This document shows positions 1 to 12,319 of a DNA stretch of 64,000 nt, in pieces. The notes under the pieces are model-generated. The model searched no databases and was not told where the DNA came from. It worked only from the letters and a program-made list of their open reading frames with translations. Source of the stretch: Malurus cyaneus samueli (Eukaryota > Chordata > Aves > Passeriformes > Maluridae); NCBI GenBank assembly GCA_009741485.1, contig CM019215.1, positions 74,529,735 to 74,593,734 on the forward strand, in the 5' to 3' direction. Position 1 is the stretch's first letter. The number at the start of each line of letters is the position of its first letter. The position numbers and the translations under genes were made by a program.

Positions 1-2880
1 CCTCAACAGAGCTCAAGAAAACTAATGTTACAGTATTTTTTTATGAGCACTAGAATGATTATTAGGTCATTGAAAGTTCAGCTGTCATCCTCTTCTGTGG
101 ATGAGTCAGTGACTGACGGATTAATGAAGAAATTATTGGTGCTGCTAGCAATAGGAATGTGGCATTCCGTGTGGTGTCTCATTCCGACTGAACAACAAAC
201 TGTACTGACAATCCACGAGGGCACAATGTATTCAAAGTGGCTTCAGTGCTCAGGAACCCTCTGTTACCAAGGGTCCAGACTATGCCCAAATCACCCACAG
301 GTGTTTATGCAAACATCTCTTGGAACGTCACTGTCACCAAGACATTATGGAGAAGAGCAAACCCGTCAGTTAACAGATGACAAGTGCTTGAAGTAGGGTT
401 AATATTGTGTCTTTAAATGCTTGCCATGTCTGTTCTGACTTGGAGTTGATATATGGAGCATGGTGTTGGGGGAAATGGGCTGGCTTTGCATGCTCTCCCA
501 CAGCCGTTGACCCCATAAGGAACATCTGAGTGCCTCATCACCTAAAACCGAGGTGATAGAGAACGAAGGAAGTTCTGAACTGACAGATTTGTGGTTCAGA
601 AAGAAAATGTGTCCAGGAATTTTCTGTGGAACAATGACAGTAAATTTACAGCCTGAGAATAGAAATATTTATCTCAGCAGCTTCTATTTCCTTTCTACTT
701 AAAAAACAAGTTGTTTGGCACATTTTCTCTTGGCTGAAGAAGCTATTTTAAATGCTTCTTATTAGAAACCATACTCTAACCTGTTGGGATATACCATTTC
801 TTCTCTGTCCATATTTGTAAATGTGTCCCATTAGAAACAGTTTTGTTGCCTTTAAACTAATTTTTCATCTGTACCCTTCCTTCCCATGTTCCTGTAGATC
901 ACTTATCTGTATTTAAATTAAATTATCATAGTGGCTGTCATCATTTCCCTTGCTTAGCCTTTCTAGAAGTCTGTGTTTTCAGCTATTTCAGGGAACAGCT
1001 TGATAATCACACAAGAACACATGATGTGTGCATTAGCAGACATGCAGAGCACAGGAAGATCTATGTCATCAGCCTAATTGTGTGCTGTCATTCATACGTA
1101 ATGAGCGGAGGGATGAGTACAGAACCACTTATTGTGAAACTTTAATTTTAAACTCTGTAACTAATGCTGCTAGAACCCAGAGGTTTGCATGCATATGGCT
1201 CCCAAATCTGGATGTTCACTGAAGTGAGATCATATCAACATGAGAACCTGGTCTTAAACAAAGTTTCCATGCAAATCCTGTAACAATATGGAGAACTTGG
1301 AGCTCTGCCAGCTGAAAGCATTCAACAGTTTTAAACTTCTTACCACTTGAAGAAATATTAATGTGATTTCTTCTGACTGAAAGGGGGGAGAATTTTTCCT
1401 TTTTACGCATTGTTTTAGTTTTAACCAAAAGTGGCTCTTGACTAAATGAAAAGAAATCCACCAGCAAACCCAAACCTTCTGTGATAGCCTGAATTGTCAG
1501 TCTTATTTTCAAGATGAACTAGATTTGTTTGATTCCTGTAGAAAATTAAATTGCTGCAAGCTCATAATTAAACTGCATTAGTGAGTTGAAAAATTTTCCA
1601 GAACACAGTTTTAGGGGAAACATTTGCTATTACAAAAGACAAAGCTTGTCTGTCAAGCTGAGGCTGTGCTGGTTGCATATTGCATAAAGGCCAGTAGCTG
1701 TCACAGTCATACTGGCCTGAGTTTCTTTTAGAGACAACCCTTTTTTGCATCCACTTCTAATTGCTCTAGATTTTAATTGTGTCAAAATAAAGCGTAACAT
1801 CCATAAAAGATGGAGACAACAACCGTGGCCATTCAGTACGATGGCCATCAAGGTGAGGACTGTGTTCAGGCCAAGTGAGTTCGTGATGACCGAAATACGT
1901 GCCTTTTGTTCTGAAGGACAAGTGTGTAGCTATAGAGTGAAGATATAAAAAAGCCTTTGGTTGATGTGGAGGGTCCTCAAGTAGGGGGCCAGGGAACTGG
2001 AGGGTATTGATTTAGATCATCTGCTGTACATTGTGGTCCCAAAAAAACCCAACCCTCAAAGGACTTTATTTTCATTAGAATAACAACTAATCATCTCAGT
2101 TAATTGACTCCTTACACAGAGAAAGCTCGCAGTGTTTATAGAGCCAAAATAATAGATAAATATAAAGTTTATTCTCAGCCTGATTGCTGCCCTTTCAAGT
2201 TTAGAATATTAATGTTTGTTTCAAGAACAAACAGAAGTTTTGTGCTTTGGAGCAAAAACCCACAGTCCTCCCTAGTCCCAAACTTCCTTTTCAACACCCT
2301 TGGAATTTGACTGTGGGTCTGCTGCCTGATCCTCAGCATTTTAAGTTTTTTTTCCTAAGCGTCAGGTTCCTGGCTTGAATCTCTTGCCTGTCTCACCGTG
2401 CTGTCTCTGGAAACCTCATCTCTGAGCAGCCTTAGGCATTCCTCCTGGGAAGGAGCTCCTCTGGTCTTCTTAAAGCAAACAAATAAACTCAGGCTGTCCA
2501 AAGGAGCCTTCTGGGCTGTCTTACAAGCACGACGACTTTGGTGAGGCTGCATCCGTGGCTGGAAGTGCCAGTCATCGGCTGCTGCATTAATGATGTTCGT
2601 TGACTCCCTGCTCTGGAAAGAAGACCAAATAGCTAACTTAATTATTACAAATGCCCTGTTTTATTTTAATTAATCTAGGCATATGATCCTGGTCCCCTGA
2701 TCTAATTAGCTAGGGAGATAGTTAAATATAACTTCGTGTATCTAGGCGCATTTAGCTATTTGTGGTTAAATCTGCTCACGGTTCCTAAGAGACTGTATTT
2801 CAAAGTTACAGAGTCACAGCCAGGAATACCTTAATCTGAAATAAAAAATGGAGAGGGCTCATCTTAACTAAAATGGTGGA

Positions 2881-2906
2881 TTTTTTTTTTTTATTTTTTT
2901 TTTTTT
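2881..2906. repeat. T-rich low-complexity run
   Basis: Twelve Ts, one A and thirteen Ts in a row. Simple low-complexity DNA, possibly a decayed poly(A) tail of an old element read on the other strand, though no element body is recognisable beside it. Confidence 0.9.
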
Positions 2907-4516
2907 AGCGATACACTTCACAGCTTACAATGACATTAAAGCTTTTCATGGAAAGAAGGAGTCATCTTTCTGTGCTCTGTCACTAAGGACTAGCAAATAA
3001 CTGAGTTGTACACATGAGGTGGGATTTCCACTGTCCAGGCAGATAACTTTGGACTGTATGAGGAAAATAGTTGCTCTTTGCTCTGTAACAGATGACAGAT
3101 GGTCAGTAACATGAGTTTCAATAATTTAAGTAATTTTTAATGAATAAATCATAGTAAAAATTCCTTCTCTGTGGAATCATTTCTAATAAAGGCAGGATGT
3201 GATAGTTGTTGGGAATATGTGGTCAGAATTACTGTAAAGAATATTTTGTTGATGAGAAAGGGAGAACAAGGATAACAGAACAAGAGGTCCATTCCTTACT
3301 TGTGTAAAGTGTTTAGAACCAAAACAAAATAAATTGCCTTTTCACTTCTAAAATGGACATGGAAGAATTTCTTTTTATGTATCATGCTTTGACCATTCAA
3401 AGGTATTACTTGCATGGGTCATATGCCACAGAAAAGAGAGATACCGTTCAAGTGGATGCACATATAAACAATGAGAGTGATCAAACATTTCTCTCAAACT
3501 CTGTGAAAGAGAGAAATGAGCACACCGGTTTTGTGCAGTGTGAAGAGGAGAATGATTATTTTAAGACTAGGTAAGAAATAACCATTGAGAGATCACTTAA
3601 ATGTGACTCATTCTGCCTTGGGGCGAGAAGAGGAAATATCTCGACTTCTCTTGAGGTGTCTTTCAGTCTTGTGGTTTTGTGATCAGGCTCATGGGGAACC
3701 TTTGGAGTGAGCTAGTTCTTTAGTGCAGAGAGATAAATTCAGTTGAGACAAAATCCTTCCCAAGAGTGCCTGAGCTCTGCTAATATTGAGATCCAAAGAG
3801 GAAACCTCTACTAAGTTGCTTTGTGGACATGGTATATGCTAGAAATAAACACACAAATAAAGCTTTTCTAGAGCTGGCAAGAGGCTGTTTAATTTATTGT
3901 TACTGAACAGCATGGGTTGTTAAATGAAGATATTTTACACTACTTTTGACAGTACTTTTGATTCTTTAAATGGGCTGTAAGTTTGAGACTACTCTTCAAA
4001 TGGGGGCTGATGTGCAAGAAGGAGTGTAAAGCTTACAGAAATGTTGAGGCTTTTCAATTCCTACATTTTATTTGAAGATAGTGATAAGTAATTATATGTG
4101 CATGTTTGAAAATGTTACCCTTCAAGCCCAGAATGAAATTTTGTGACTGCATCTGAGGCGAGTTGCATAATTCTGATTGATACAACACTAGGATGTCTTT
4201 TGTTACTTAATCTATTGGGTGCAGAAACGTTTGCTGGGTTGTTCCACATGAATAGAGAAGGCTGTACACACATTTTGAGCACATGGCTGCTGAAACTTAA
4301 TGGTATAATAACATTAGCTTGGAATGTGGTATAAATTAGGCTAATTTCTAAAGAAATCCTTGGTGTACTCATAAATGGTTTTGAATAAACACAATGTTTA
4401 GCTGAACAAATATCTTTGTGCAATCTTTCTTTCATGTGCAGGTGGGCATCTGCCATCTAAGTTCCTGGTTCAGTACCAGGGGCTATCCATGCTACTTTGG
4501 ACTATGTGTTTGAAAG

Positions 4517-4563
4517 CAATCAATCAGTCAATCAGTCAATCAATCAATCAATCAATCAATCAA
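4517..4563 (+). repeat. (CAAT)n tetranucleotide microsatellite
   Basis: About eleven copies of CAAT in a row; two units near the left end carry a G in place of an A (CAGT). It makes a Gln-Ser-Ile-Asn periodic run in one chance reading frame, which should not be taken as a protein. Confidence 0.95.
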
Positions 4564-4931
4564 CCTTTCCCTACCTGAGGGAACCCTACAAGGAATTTAG
4601 TTTCCTGATGTGCTCACTGGAAATAGTGTTGTGCTCTCAAGAAGCACTTGCAGATTTTGCTTGTGTTTTTCTGTTTAATGTACCAGATTCTTGGCTAGTT
4701 GCCCATATCTTGGTATTATTAGAGATGAGGGAATGCGCACCTTCATTTAACAGCTAATTGTTAGGTTATTCCACTACCTATGGATGTCAAGTCATGCACA
4801 GCAATGTGTTGGCACTCTTTAAAAGGAACCTGTCCGAGAGGGAGGTGTGTTCAGAGCAAAAGTAGAGTGGTGGGCTTGATTCTGGTTTTGTTCATGTTGT
4901 TGATCAGTGAGTATCTGATTTGAATCTAATT

Positions 4932-4941
4932 NNNNNNNNNN
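4932..4941. other. Assembly gap (10 N)
   Basis: Ten consecutive Ns. A round-number short gap is an assembler placeholder, so the true missing length is unknown. No sequence is duplicated across its two sides, unlike the join at 24533. Confidence 0.99.
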
Positions 4942-5593
4942 TATATTTAAAGCACTGCTTGTGATTGCAGTTGTAATACAAAAGCATTTACCAAAACATT
5001 AAATCCCAGTGCTCTTTCATCTGTTTGCTTCTCTACCTTTCTCCTTGCTTCCTTTGGAAAACCACTGGTAGGTTAATTTCAATAGCATCAGGGCTGAAGG
5101 TGAGTTTTCTACTGCCTGAAGAGGAAGAAACATTATCTTTTTAATCTGTGTAAGGTAAGTGTGTGCAGCAGTGCAGTTTCCATGTTGAGAACATAGGTCA
5201 GAAAACAATATACCTTAGGTTAGGATCATTTTGTTTGAAAACAAAATCCCTGGCATTAGGTTTAGGTCTTATAAATATTAATAAGCTAATGTAAAATGGC
5301 ACAAAGTACTGCAAAATGGAATGTTTGTTGGGTTTTTTTTCAGTACATGGGCCTGTAGAGGAGAAAGAGCAGACCTAGTAATTATGGCAGGGAGGAAAAG
5401 GAGTTTTAAACTCAGACTTTGTCTGATTTATCATAGAGAAATATCTCACAATCTCACAGGAATCAGCCAGATATGGCTGACAGATTTAGTCACTTTTACA
5501 GAAACTTTTTCTACCAAACAGACAGGCCAAGAAAAATAAATGTGAATTTTAAAATCAACTCAAGTTTGTATTTCAGGATTAAAGTATGTTTTT

Positions 5594-6008
5594 GAGACGA
5601 CTATCTGCAACGTCCTCTCTTATGAGGACAAGCTGAGAGAGCTGAGGATATTCAGCCCCCAGGAGAAGACAAGGAAACAGGGACACCTTAAAGCACCTTC
5701 CAGTACCTGAAGGAACTGCAGGAAAGCAGGAGATGGGTTTTCACAGGGGTAGGGCAAGGGGGAATGGCTTTAAATTAAAAGAATAGATTTAGGTTAGATA
5801 ATAGGAAGAAATTCTTTGCTGTCAGGATGGTGAGACGCAGGTGGTTGCTCAGAGAAGTTGTAGATGCCCCATCCCTGGAAGTGTTTGAGGCCAGGTTGGA
5901 TGAAGCTTTGAGCAATTTCCTCTAGTATAAGATATCCTTGCCCATGATAGGGGGTTTGGAACTAGATGATCTTTACAGTCTCTTCCAAATCAAACCATTC
6001 TGTGATAG
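5594..6008 (+). mobile_element. CR1 LINE 3'-end fragment, sense orientation
   Basis: CR1 is the dominant bird LINE retrotransposon, and most copies are 5'-truncated, keeping only the end of ORF2 and the 3' UTR. This copy shows the recognisable order of CR1 3' landmarks: a 'tatgaggacaagctgagaga' stretch, a 'gaagaaattctttgctgtc' stretch, the 'gaggccaggttggatg' segment near 5889, 'ggaactagatgatcttta' near 5958, and the octamer-type tail ending in TTCTGTGATAG. It reads on the + strand, the same as BASP1, and has no intact coding frame. Substitutions and small indels mark it as an old, inactive copy. The left boundary is approximate. The subfamily is not assigned. Confidence 0.93.
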
Positions 6009-6879
6009 TAAAATAATTTCCATTTTCTACTGTAAGTTAATGAAGCACTTAATAAAGAGTACAATTTATAAGAGTTTCTAGGTTTAAGACCTGAAGCAAG
6101 CAATGTTACACAAAACCTATGGATTAATTAATGTCTATTAAATGAAGACGTATATAACATGGACACTCAGGATGTAAAGCTTTGCTCTTGCTGGCTTCAG
6201 CTGAGCTATTAATCTTGTCTCCTACAAGACAGATTCAGCAGACTGTTATCTGTTTTGGTTGGGTCAGGCTCATCCTCTGCAGATGGAGCTGGCTACCCCG
6301 TGCTGTACAAACTACCAAGTGGCAAGAGAATGTCTCTGGTCAGAGCCCCACTGAGGTGTTGAAAACTCAGGTTCGAGTCTAAAGTGGACAGGGAAGAATT
6401 GAAACATCATATTTTACAGAAAAGCAAAGGGCAGCTAATTTTTTGCCTGTTTGACTGCAAAAGCTTATACAAAAATGTCATAAACACCAGTCTTTTGGGG
6501 GACAGTACAGGTTTTTTGTCATGTAGTTCTAGTATAAAGAAAATGTCTTTGTTTGAATTCATAATTAAATATGTACTCCTTATGCTGTTTTGCAGTATTT
6601 TATTTGTAGGAGTTACCGGGAAGATGTTCAAGTTCCCAACTGCCAATTAAATGCCTGGCATGAATCTTACCCACAGAGCTGGTCCCACTACTTTACACTG
6701 AAGACAAAAAACATAGCGTGAAAATTTAAAATTGCCATTACAATGTGTGTGATTTTTTTTCCTTTTTTGAGAACTAATCCCATCTCTGGTGTCAGATTCT
6801 TCCACCTCAAGGGTGCAGGTATGACATCTAAGCTGAATCAGCATCTCCACAGGGTGGGCTGGCTTCATGCTCTCCCCTG

Positions 6880-6939
6880 TTTCTTTTGGTTTTTGTTTTT
6901 TTTTGGTTTTCCTTTTTTTTTTGTTTTGTTTTGTTTTTC
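6880..6939. repeat. T-rich low-complexity patch
   Basis: T runs broken by single or paired Gs and Cs, ending in a short (TTTTG)n stretch. It may be a decayed poly(A)-type tail on the opposite strand, but no element body is evident. Confidence 0.8.
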
Positions 6940-7942
6940 TGACTGGGGTCCTTTCCTCAGAGCTCAGTGAACTGAATCACCCACCTCCCACGAGGCTCAG
7001 CTAAGAGCCAGAGCAGCTGCAAGGGAAGAGGAGCTGGCAGTGGGTCTGTCCCACTTGACAAAGCAAGCCTCTTCATTTGGCTTAGCTCAATCACCTAAAT
7101 GCACCTTCATTCCAAGATTTTAAAGATTTTTAATGTTATTCATCTAAGCACATTTTTCATCTAAGCCCACATTTGTAAGATGATTCATTTTATGACTAGA
7201 ACATGGAAACATCATATTATGAAATCTAAAAAATAATTGCGCTTTAAACCCAATTGTGAAGTCTTCCAATAAAATGCATTAGTTTTAAAATATAGTAAGT
7301 GAATTATTTCACTCAGGAAGGGCTAAATATGCTCAAAGATGACTATATGTCTAGCAAGGGACTTCCAGTGTGGGAAATGAGAGCTGAACTAACTCAGGCT
7401 GTGACCTTTAATGAACGTCTGCATCTCTTACATCCACGTCGATTTTGTGTAAATGAAGACTGACTCAAATCTTAAGCTTGCTTTTCTTTTTTTTGGTCTT
7501 TTAAGGTAGTTTCCTGTAAAAACAAGCAATAACCCTTAAAGTTTGTCATGCAGTCCTTTTGTTTACATCTGAGTGAAGATCGATGCTTAAAGCTCAGGTG
7601 TGAGTGAACTGGTACGGTGAGTGAAGGGACACTACAGTGTCTTGGCCAGGAGCCAGATCTTTAAAGGGATATTGGGATCCTGGCAGTGCAAAAAAGTTGC
7701 AGAAAGCTCACTAAATTCTTGTTTTGTGTTGCCTTTTAATTTGAATAATTAAAAGAGTGAGTAGGTTGCTTTTATAAAACTTTTAGCTTGAACTGGAAAC
7801 TTGGGTTCATACTTTCAAGTTTCTTAGTGTTTGCTTAATGTTGGTTGGAATGAATTGGGGGGATTTCCACCAGTTTTAATCAAGGCGCCTATATTTTAAT
7901 TACTAATGCTTTTATGTTCTCTCAAAGATTGTTGCATTTTTG

Positions 7943-7943
<1 letters not shown>

Positions 7944-7976
<33 letters not shown>
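7944..7976. repeat. T33 homopolymer
   Basis: Thirty-three uninterrupted Ts preceded by GC and followed by AAAT. The true length is uncertain because such runs are error-prone in sequencing and assembly. Confidence 0.95.
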
Positions 7977-7980
<4 letters not shown>

Positions 7981-10900
7981 ATATAAGAATCGCTCATAGT
8001 TTGCTTCAAAAGATGAAGGGTATTTTAGCTTGACTGTTTCATCTGTAATTCTGGATTCCCACTACAAAGCAGGTCATCGAGACTACAGGCTGTTCTCCTT
8101 GATAGATTTAGTTCAGTAAAGCAGCAATCATAACATGTTGCACATAACAAATTGCTACACTGGTTTAAGAAATCCTTTTTGTCGTAAACAGGAACTTAGC
8201 ACTTTTTCTGAAACATCTTATCCTGTGGAAAGCTGCTCAGCAAAATTTATGATTTCTCACTTAGAGTGTTTATGAAAGGGCTGTAAATCTGAGCTTCATT
8301 TTGTACGGGGGTTTTGTATTTATGTCGACTGTGTCAGCCATTTGGCTGCAGGAATATGGTAGGACTTGCTCAAGGGAGGGGAAGTCAGCACTGTTAGCCA
8401 AAAATGAGACAGTTTTTCAGGACAGCAAGGTAAGTGTGCTATTCTTGTGTAAAGCTGTATTTTATGAGGTGAGCACAGCAATCATATTGTCTTTTCGTGC
8501 AGTAACTCATTGGATACTTCCTGCCTACTGAAACTCCCGGAGAAGTCTTTTCTACCATGTCCTGAGGCAATGCAGTAAAAAGAAAGGCCTATTGATGGGA
8601 TTTTTGAGAAACCAACTGCAAGTAAATGTATTTTCTGATTTTATCTGGAAGTGGAGAATAGTTGGACCAGCCTCATCCATCAGATCCACAGCTTTCTGCT
8701 TGTTTATATTGCAGCCATAAAAGTGGGAGTCTGTCCATCATGCAGTTTGGTAGCTTTAGAAGTGCAGGAGTTGGCTCTGTTCACAGCAGCACCATCGCCA
8801 CATTCATGAGGAAGCTCGGTGGGAGCTAATTTTATCCTTCTGAGAATTTTAACCACCTCCTGTAGAATTTCACATGCATTGTGCCCCACTGCTTCCACTA
8901 GGGCAGACGCCAGTGTGTTATGCTGCTCTGTGCCCGGTAGTTCTGCCTTCCAGCTGCATGCTTCGCTCCTAATTTCAGTATTGTTTCGCCTGAAGTAGGT
9001 GTCCATGTTCTGTTCTTTTCAATTGAATTAAATTGAATAAAAATAAGGTTTAAAAAAACAGCGGTAATTATACCAGCTTTATCTTTCATTATAAAGCTTT
9101 TTTTTTACAGATAGGCAGCATAAAACCAGGTTAAAGGAGACCAATGTTGCCTCTGTTAAAGGGAGCAGGACACTGACTGCTGTTTTCTAGTGGTTTTGCT
9201 TGGTATAGCAAACTCACATTGAGTGAAAGAATTAAGCTTTTAAAAATTGTGATGCAACTTATGCTCAGGTAATAAGAATATGGCTAGCATATCATCCATC
9301 TCTGATATAAATGCTGAAAGCCATCAAAGAGTACAGATTGTCAAAAGCACTTTTTGACTTGGAGTGAGGCTGTGATCTCACGAGGCTTCCTGGCCATCCC
9401 TGGGTGATGCCACGTGGCTTCTCGGTGGTGAAGCTTCCCAGCATGGGAGGTGTGAAGAGCTGTGCCTGGGAGCTCAGCCCCCCCTGTCCTGCTCGGCGAG
9501 CTGCATCAAAACCTGTTCCTTCTCTTTCTCCCTGTGAATTTCATTGCCCATCTACACTGCTGGGGTGGCTCTGTGATGCACCAGTAGTTTTGAGTAGGCT
9601 CAAGGTGCATGCCAGAGCTGCACGGCAGCACAGAGCTCAGCAATCTGCAGAAAGCATGCCAGCAGCACCGTGAAAACACAAAAAGCTAGCCCACACCGTG
9701 CTTTGGGGAGCCACATGACCACCACCACCTGGTGTAGCTGGTGCTGAAGCCTGGGGTTAAAGGCTGTGGGCGGTCTTGTCCGAACCTGTGCCTGTTGAGG
9801 AGTTGGAGCACTTCTTACCTGTATTAGCATGTCTGGTTGAAAAGCTGTTGTTTAAAAGACCCAACAGGTATAGAATCTGCTGCCCTGAGAGGATGCAAGG
9901 TGACTCCTTGAGAAGAACTTCTTGGGACAAGGAAGAATCTGTATGAATTTTGAGCTGAAATTCAAGTGCTGATAATATATAATCACTGCAGAAATCTAAC
10001 TTGAATATTAACAGCTCCCTCTGCTCTTTTGCAAGGACAAACATTTCTTTCTAAATCTCAACAAAGCAAGCTTCTAATGTGGGTCAAATGGAAATCCTGT
10101 TTATTAAAAAGCTGCTAAGGACAACTAGATTTTTAATTTCAATGGAAGAGGCTTCTCCGTGACCCTTAAAGGCATGCCAGTGGACTCTTCCAGCACATGC
10201 CTCAGTAAACAACAAATGAATCACTGAGGTGCTCTAACAAGGATTGATGTGTCCACCCAATTAGAGGGATATAAAGAGCGCTCCCTTGAAATTCTGGGTT
10301 CATTTGGGTTGCTCTGCTATTTCCGCAGTCTAGAGCTGAAGCATTGCTTCAGGGGTATTGTTGGCCTCAACAACTGGCTTGTGTGCGTTGTCCTAGCTAA
10401 CAAGTACAATTTTTGTACAGATATTTCTCCTATGAAGTATTCCAGCAGTGAAATAAAAAACCAATGCAGAATGTCAAAGACAAATCACTCACTAATGTCT
10501 GTTTAAGCTAAGAGCAAGATCTCCAAATTTAGCACTGCTGCAAGCATGATTGATAAGACTCGTTTAACACCTGTTTTCAGGAGTTTGCAATTTCTCAATT
10601 TTACACGGGTTTAATTTTCTCATGCCTGAAATATGTGCAGTTTTTTGAGGTGAAAAGGTGCAATCCATGTTGTATGTTGTGAGTAGTGCAACTGGTCAAA
10701 TGAAGCAATGCATGGAAAATTCATTTAGTATTTTGAGGCCGTTTCCTCCTTCTCTTGGAACAATGTTTCTATTTTCCATTTCAACTGTACTTGTAACTTC
10801 TACTGCTTCAGAAATAATTTCCTCACATCATCCTAAAAGAAAATTAAAATGAAACCATTTTTTCACTCTACAGAATATTTCTATTTCAGACAAATAGCCC

Positions 10901-12282
10901 AATTTGTTTTTTGCACAGGACAACACATAAAGTAGCCTAAAGCGACATGCATGACATCAAGAATAAAGCAAGAATCAGAACATGTTTTGTTTTTCAACCA
11001 TCTGATAGCTCCACAACCGTGGGGCACTTCAAGATTTCAGGTACTATTTAAGGATTCTCTCTGACACAGTGTGGTGCAATTTACAGTTCCCTTACCCTGC
11101 TTCTAGAAAAATTGTATCATGTTTGGTCTTAAGACAGCTACGTATTAACACCTGAAATTTCATTTCCTAGACCACAAACGAGACCCTGACTTTGTTGAAT
11201 TGCCCAGGCTGAGCAATAAATCATTACAAAACATCCGATTAAGATATTTAACTAACTTAGAGAAGGTGCTTTAACTTCTACATTTTTGTTTTTTTTACCC
11301 CTTCACTGTGACCTGGGTCTTAGTATGGGATGTAGCTTAGCTGTGGTTAGCAGCTATTTGAATTCAGTTACAGTTACATGCTTGGGGTAGATGATGTTTT
11401 GAAGCCTTGGTTCCTTATCTGTGAAGGTCCTTGCACCAAAGGCATAGCAGTGCTCTGAAATATCTGAAACACATCGTTTTTACATAAAAGATTGTGCTCT
11501 GTTCAGTTGGTTTTACAGAAATTGAAAATGCAGTGTTGTACTTCTTTCCAAGTCGTTTGAGAAGCAAACTTAAATCCCTAAACAAAAAGCCTTGACATCT
11601 ACCATTGGTGGAGATAGTCATGTTCCTCAGTGCTCCTAATTATCCACTGAAGATAATTAGCTGACTGTTCTTGGACGTGTTTATCATAACTCAGATATGA
11701 GAGCAATGAAAATAATCTGAGGATTTCTCTGAAGCAAAGTAAAGATGAGAAGTGTGAGTTAGAAAAAAAGTTGTCAAAGTTACCCCCTTTCTTCTTTGTA
11801 TTGCCAGAATCCTAAATCTCAGGTGTTCAGTGAAGCTGAGCATATTTCAAAAACTTGTAGATAATGAAAATGGATTTAAGCCAACTTTGTTGGAGTCAGT
11901 AACATTAAATTTGGGGTTGTGCTGTCTTTTAAGCCTGGGACCTTCCTAGATTATCTTTTGCCAGCTCCTGATTTTTCACACACAACAAGACTTTTATTAA
12001 TAGATTGGCTGTGTCGGGAATCATTTGATCTCTTATTTCCACTATTTATGTAATCAAGTCACTGACCCACTGTGAAAATTCAGTAGCAGGCACTTGTGAC
12101 ACAGAGTGTATGTGCTTTATGTCACTGGCCTTTGTGTCTATAAACCTAAAAGCTGCTGCCTGGACATTCCTCTGCTTGAAAAAAATCTGCCTGTTTGCCA
12201 AGTCCTTGAGCACATAAAAGAATTGACATGTTTTCTTAAAATTGAGGCATTTTTGTGTGTGTGAGGCTTTTGCATTAGAGTG

Positions 12283-12319
12283 GAAAAAAAGAAAAAAGAA
12301 AAAAGAAAAAAGAAAAAAG
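12283..12319 (+). repeat. (GAAAAAA)n heptanucleotide microsatellite
   Basis: About five units with a period of seven bases (G plus six As), all purine on the + strand. A chance frame crossing it on the - strand reads as an FFF-rich peptide and is discounted. Confidence 0.9.

Larger units (their letters stand above)
1..5593. other. Non-coding intronic sequence, no gene seen
   Basis: AT-rich unique-looking DNA with scattered short open frames of 60-123 codons that resemble no known protein. It holds a T-rich run at 2881-2906, a (CAAT)n microsatellite and an assembly gap, listed separately. The part at about 2635-2790 is rich in TAATTA-type homeodomain core sites and could be a regulatory element, but nothing in the sequence proves it. 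Confidence 0.6.

Noticed and set aside
25..396. 123-codon frame at the left edge
   Set aside because: No recognised domain and no coding-like composition; chance frame in intronic DNA.
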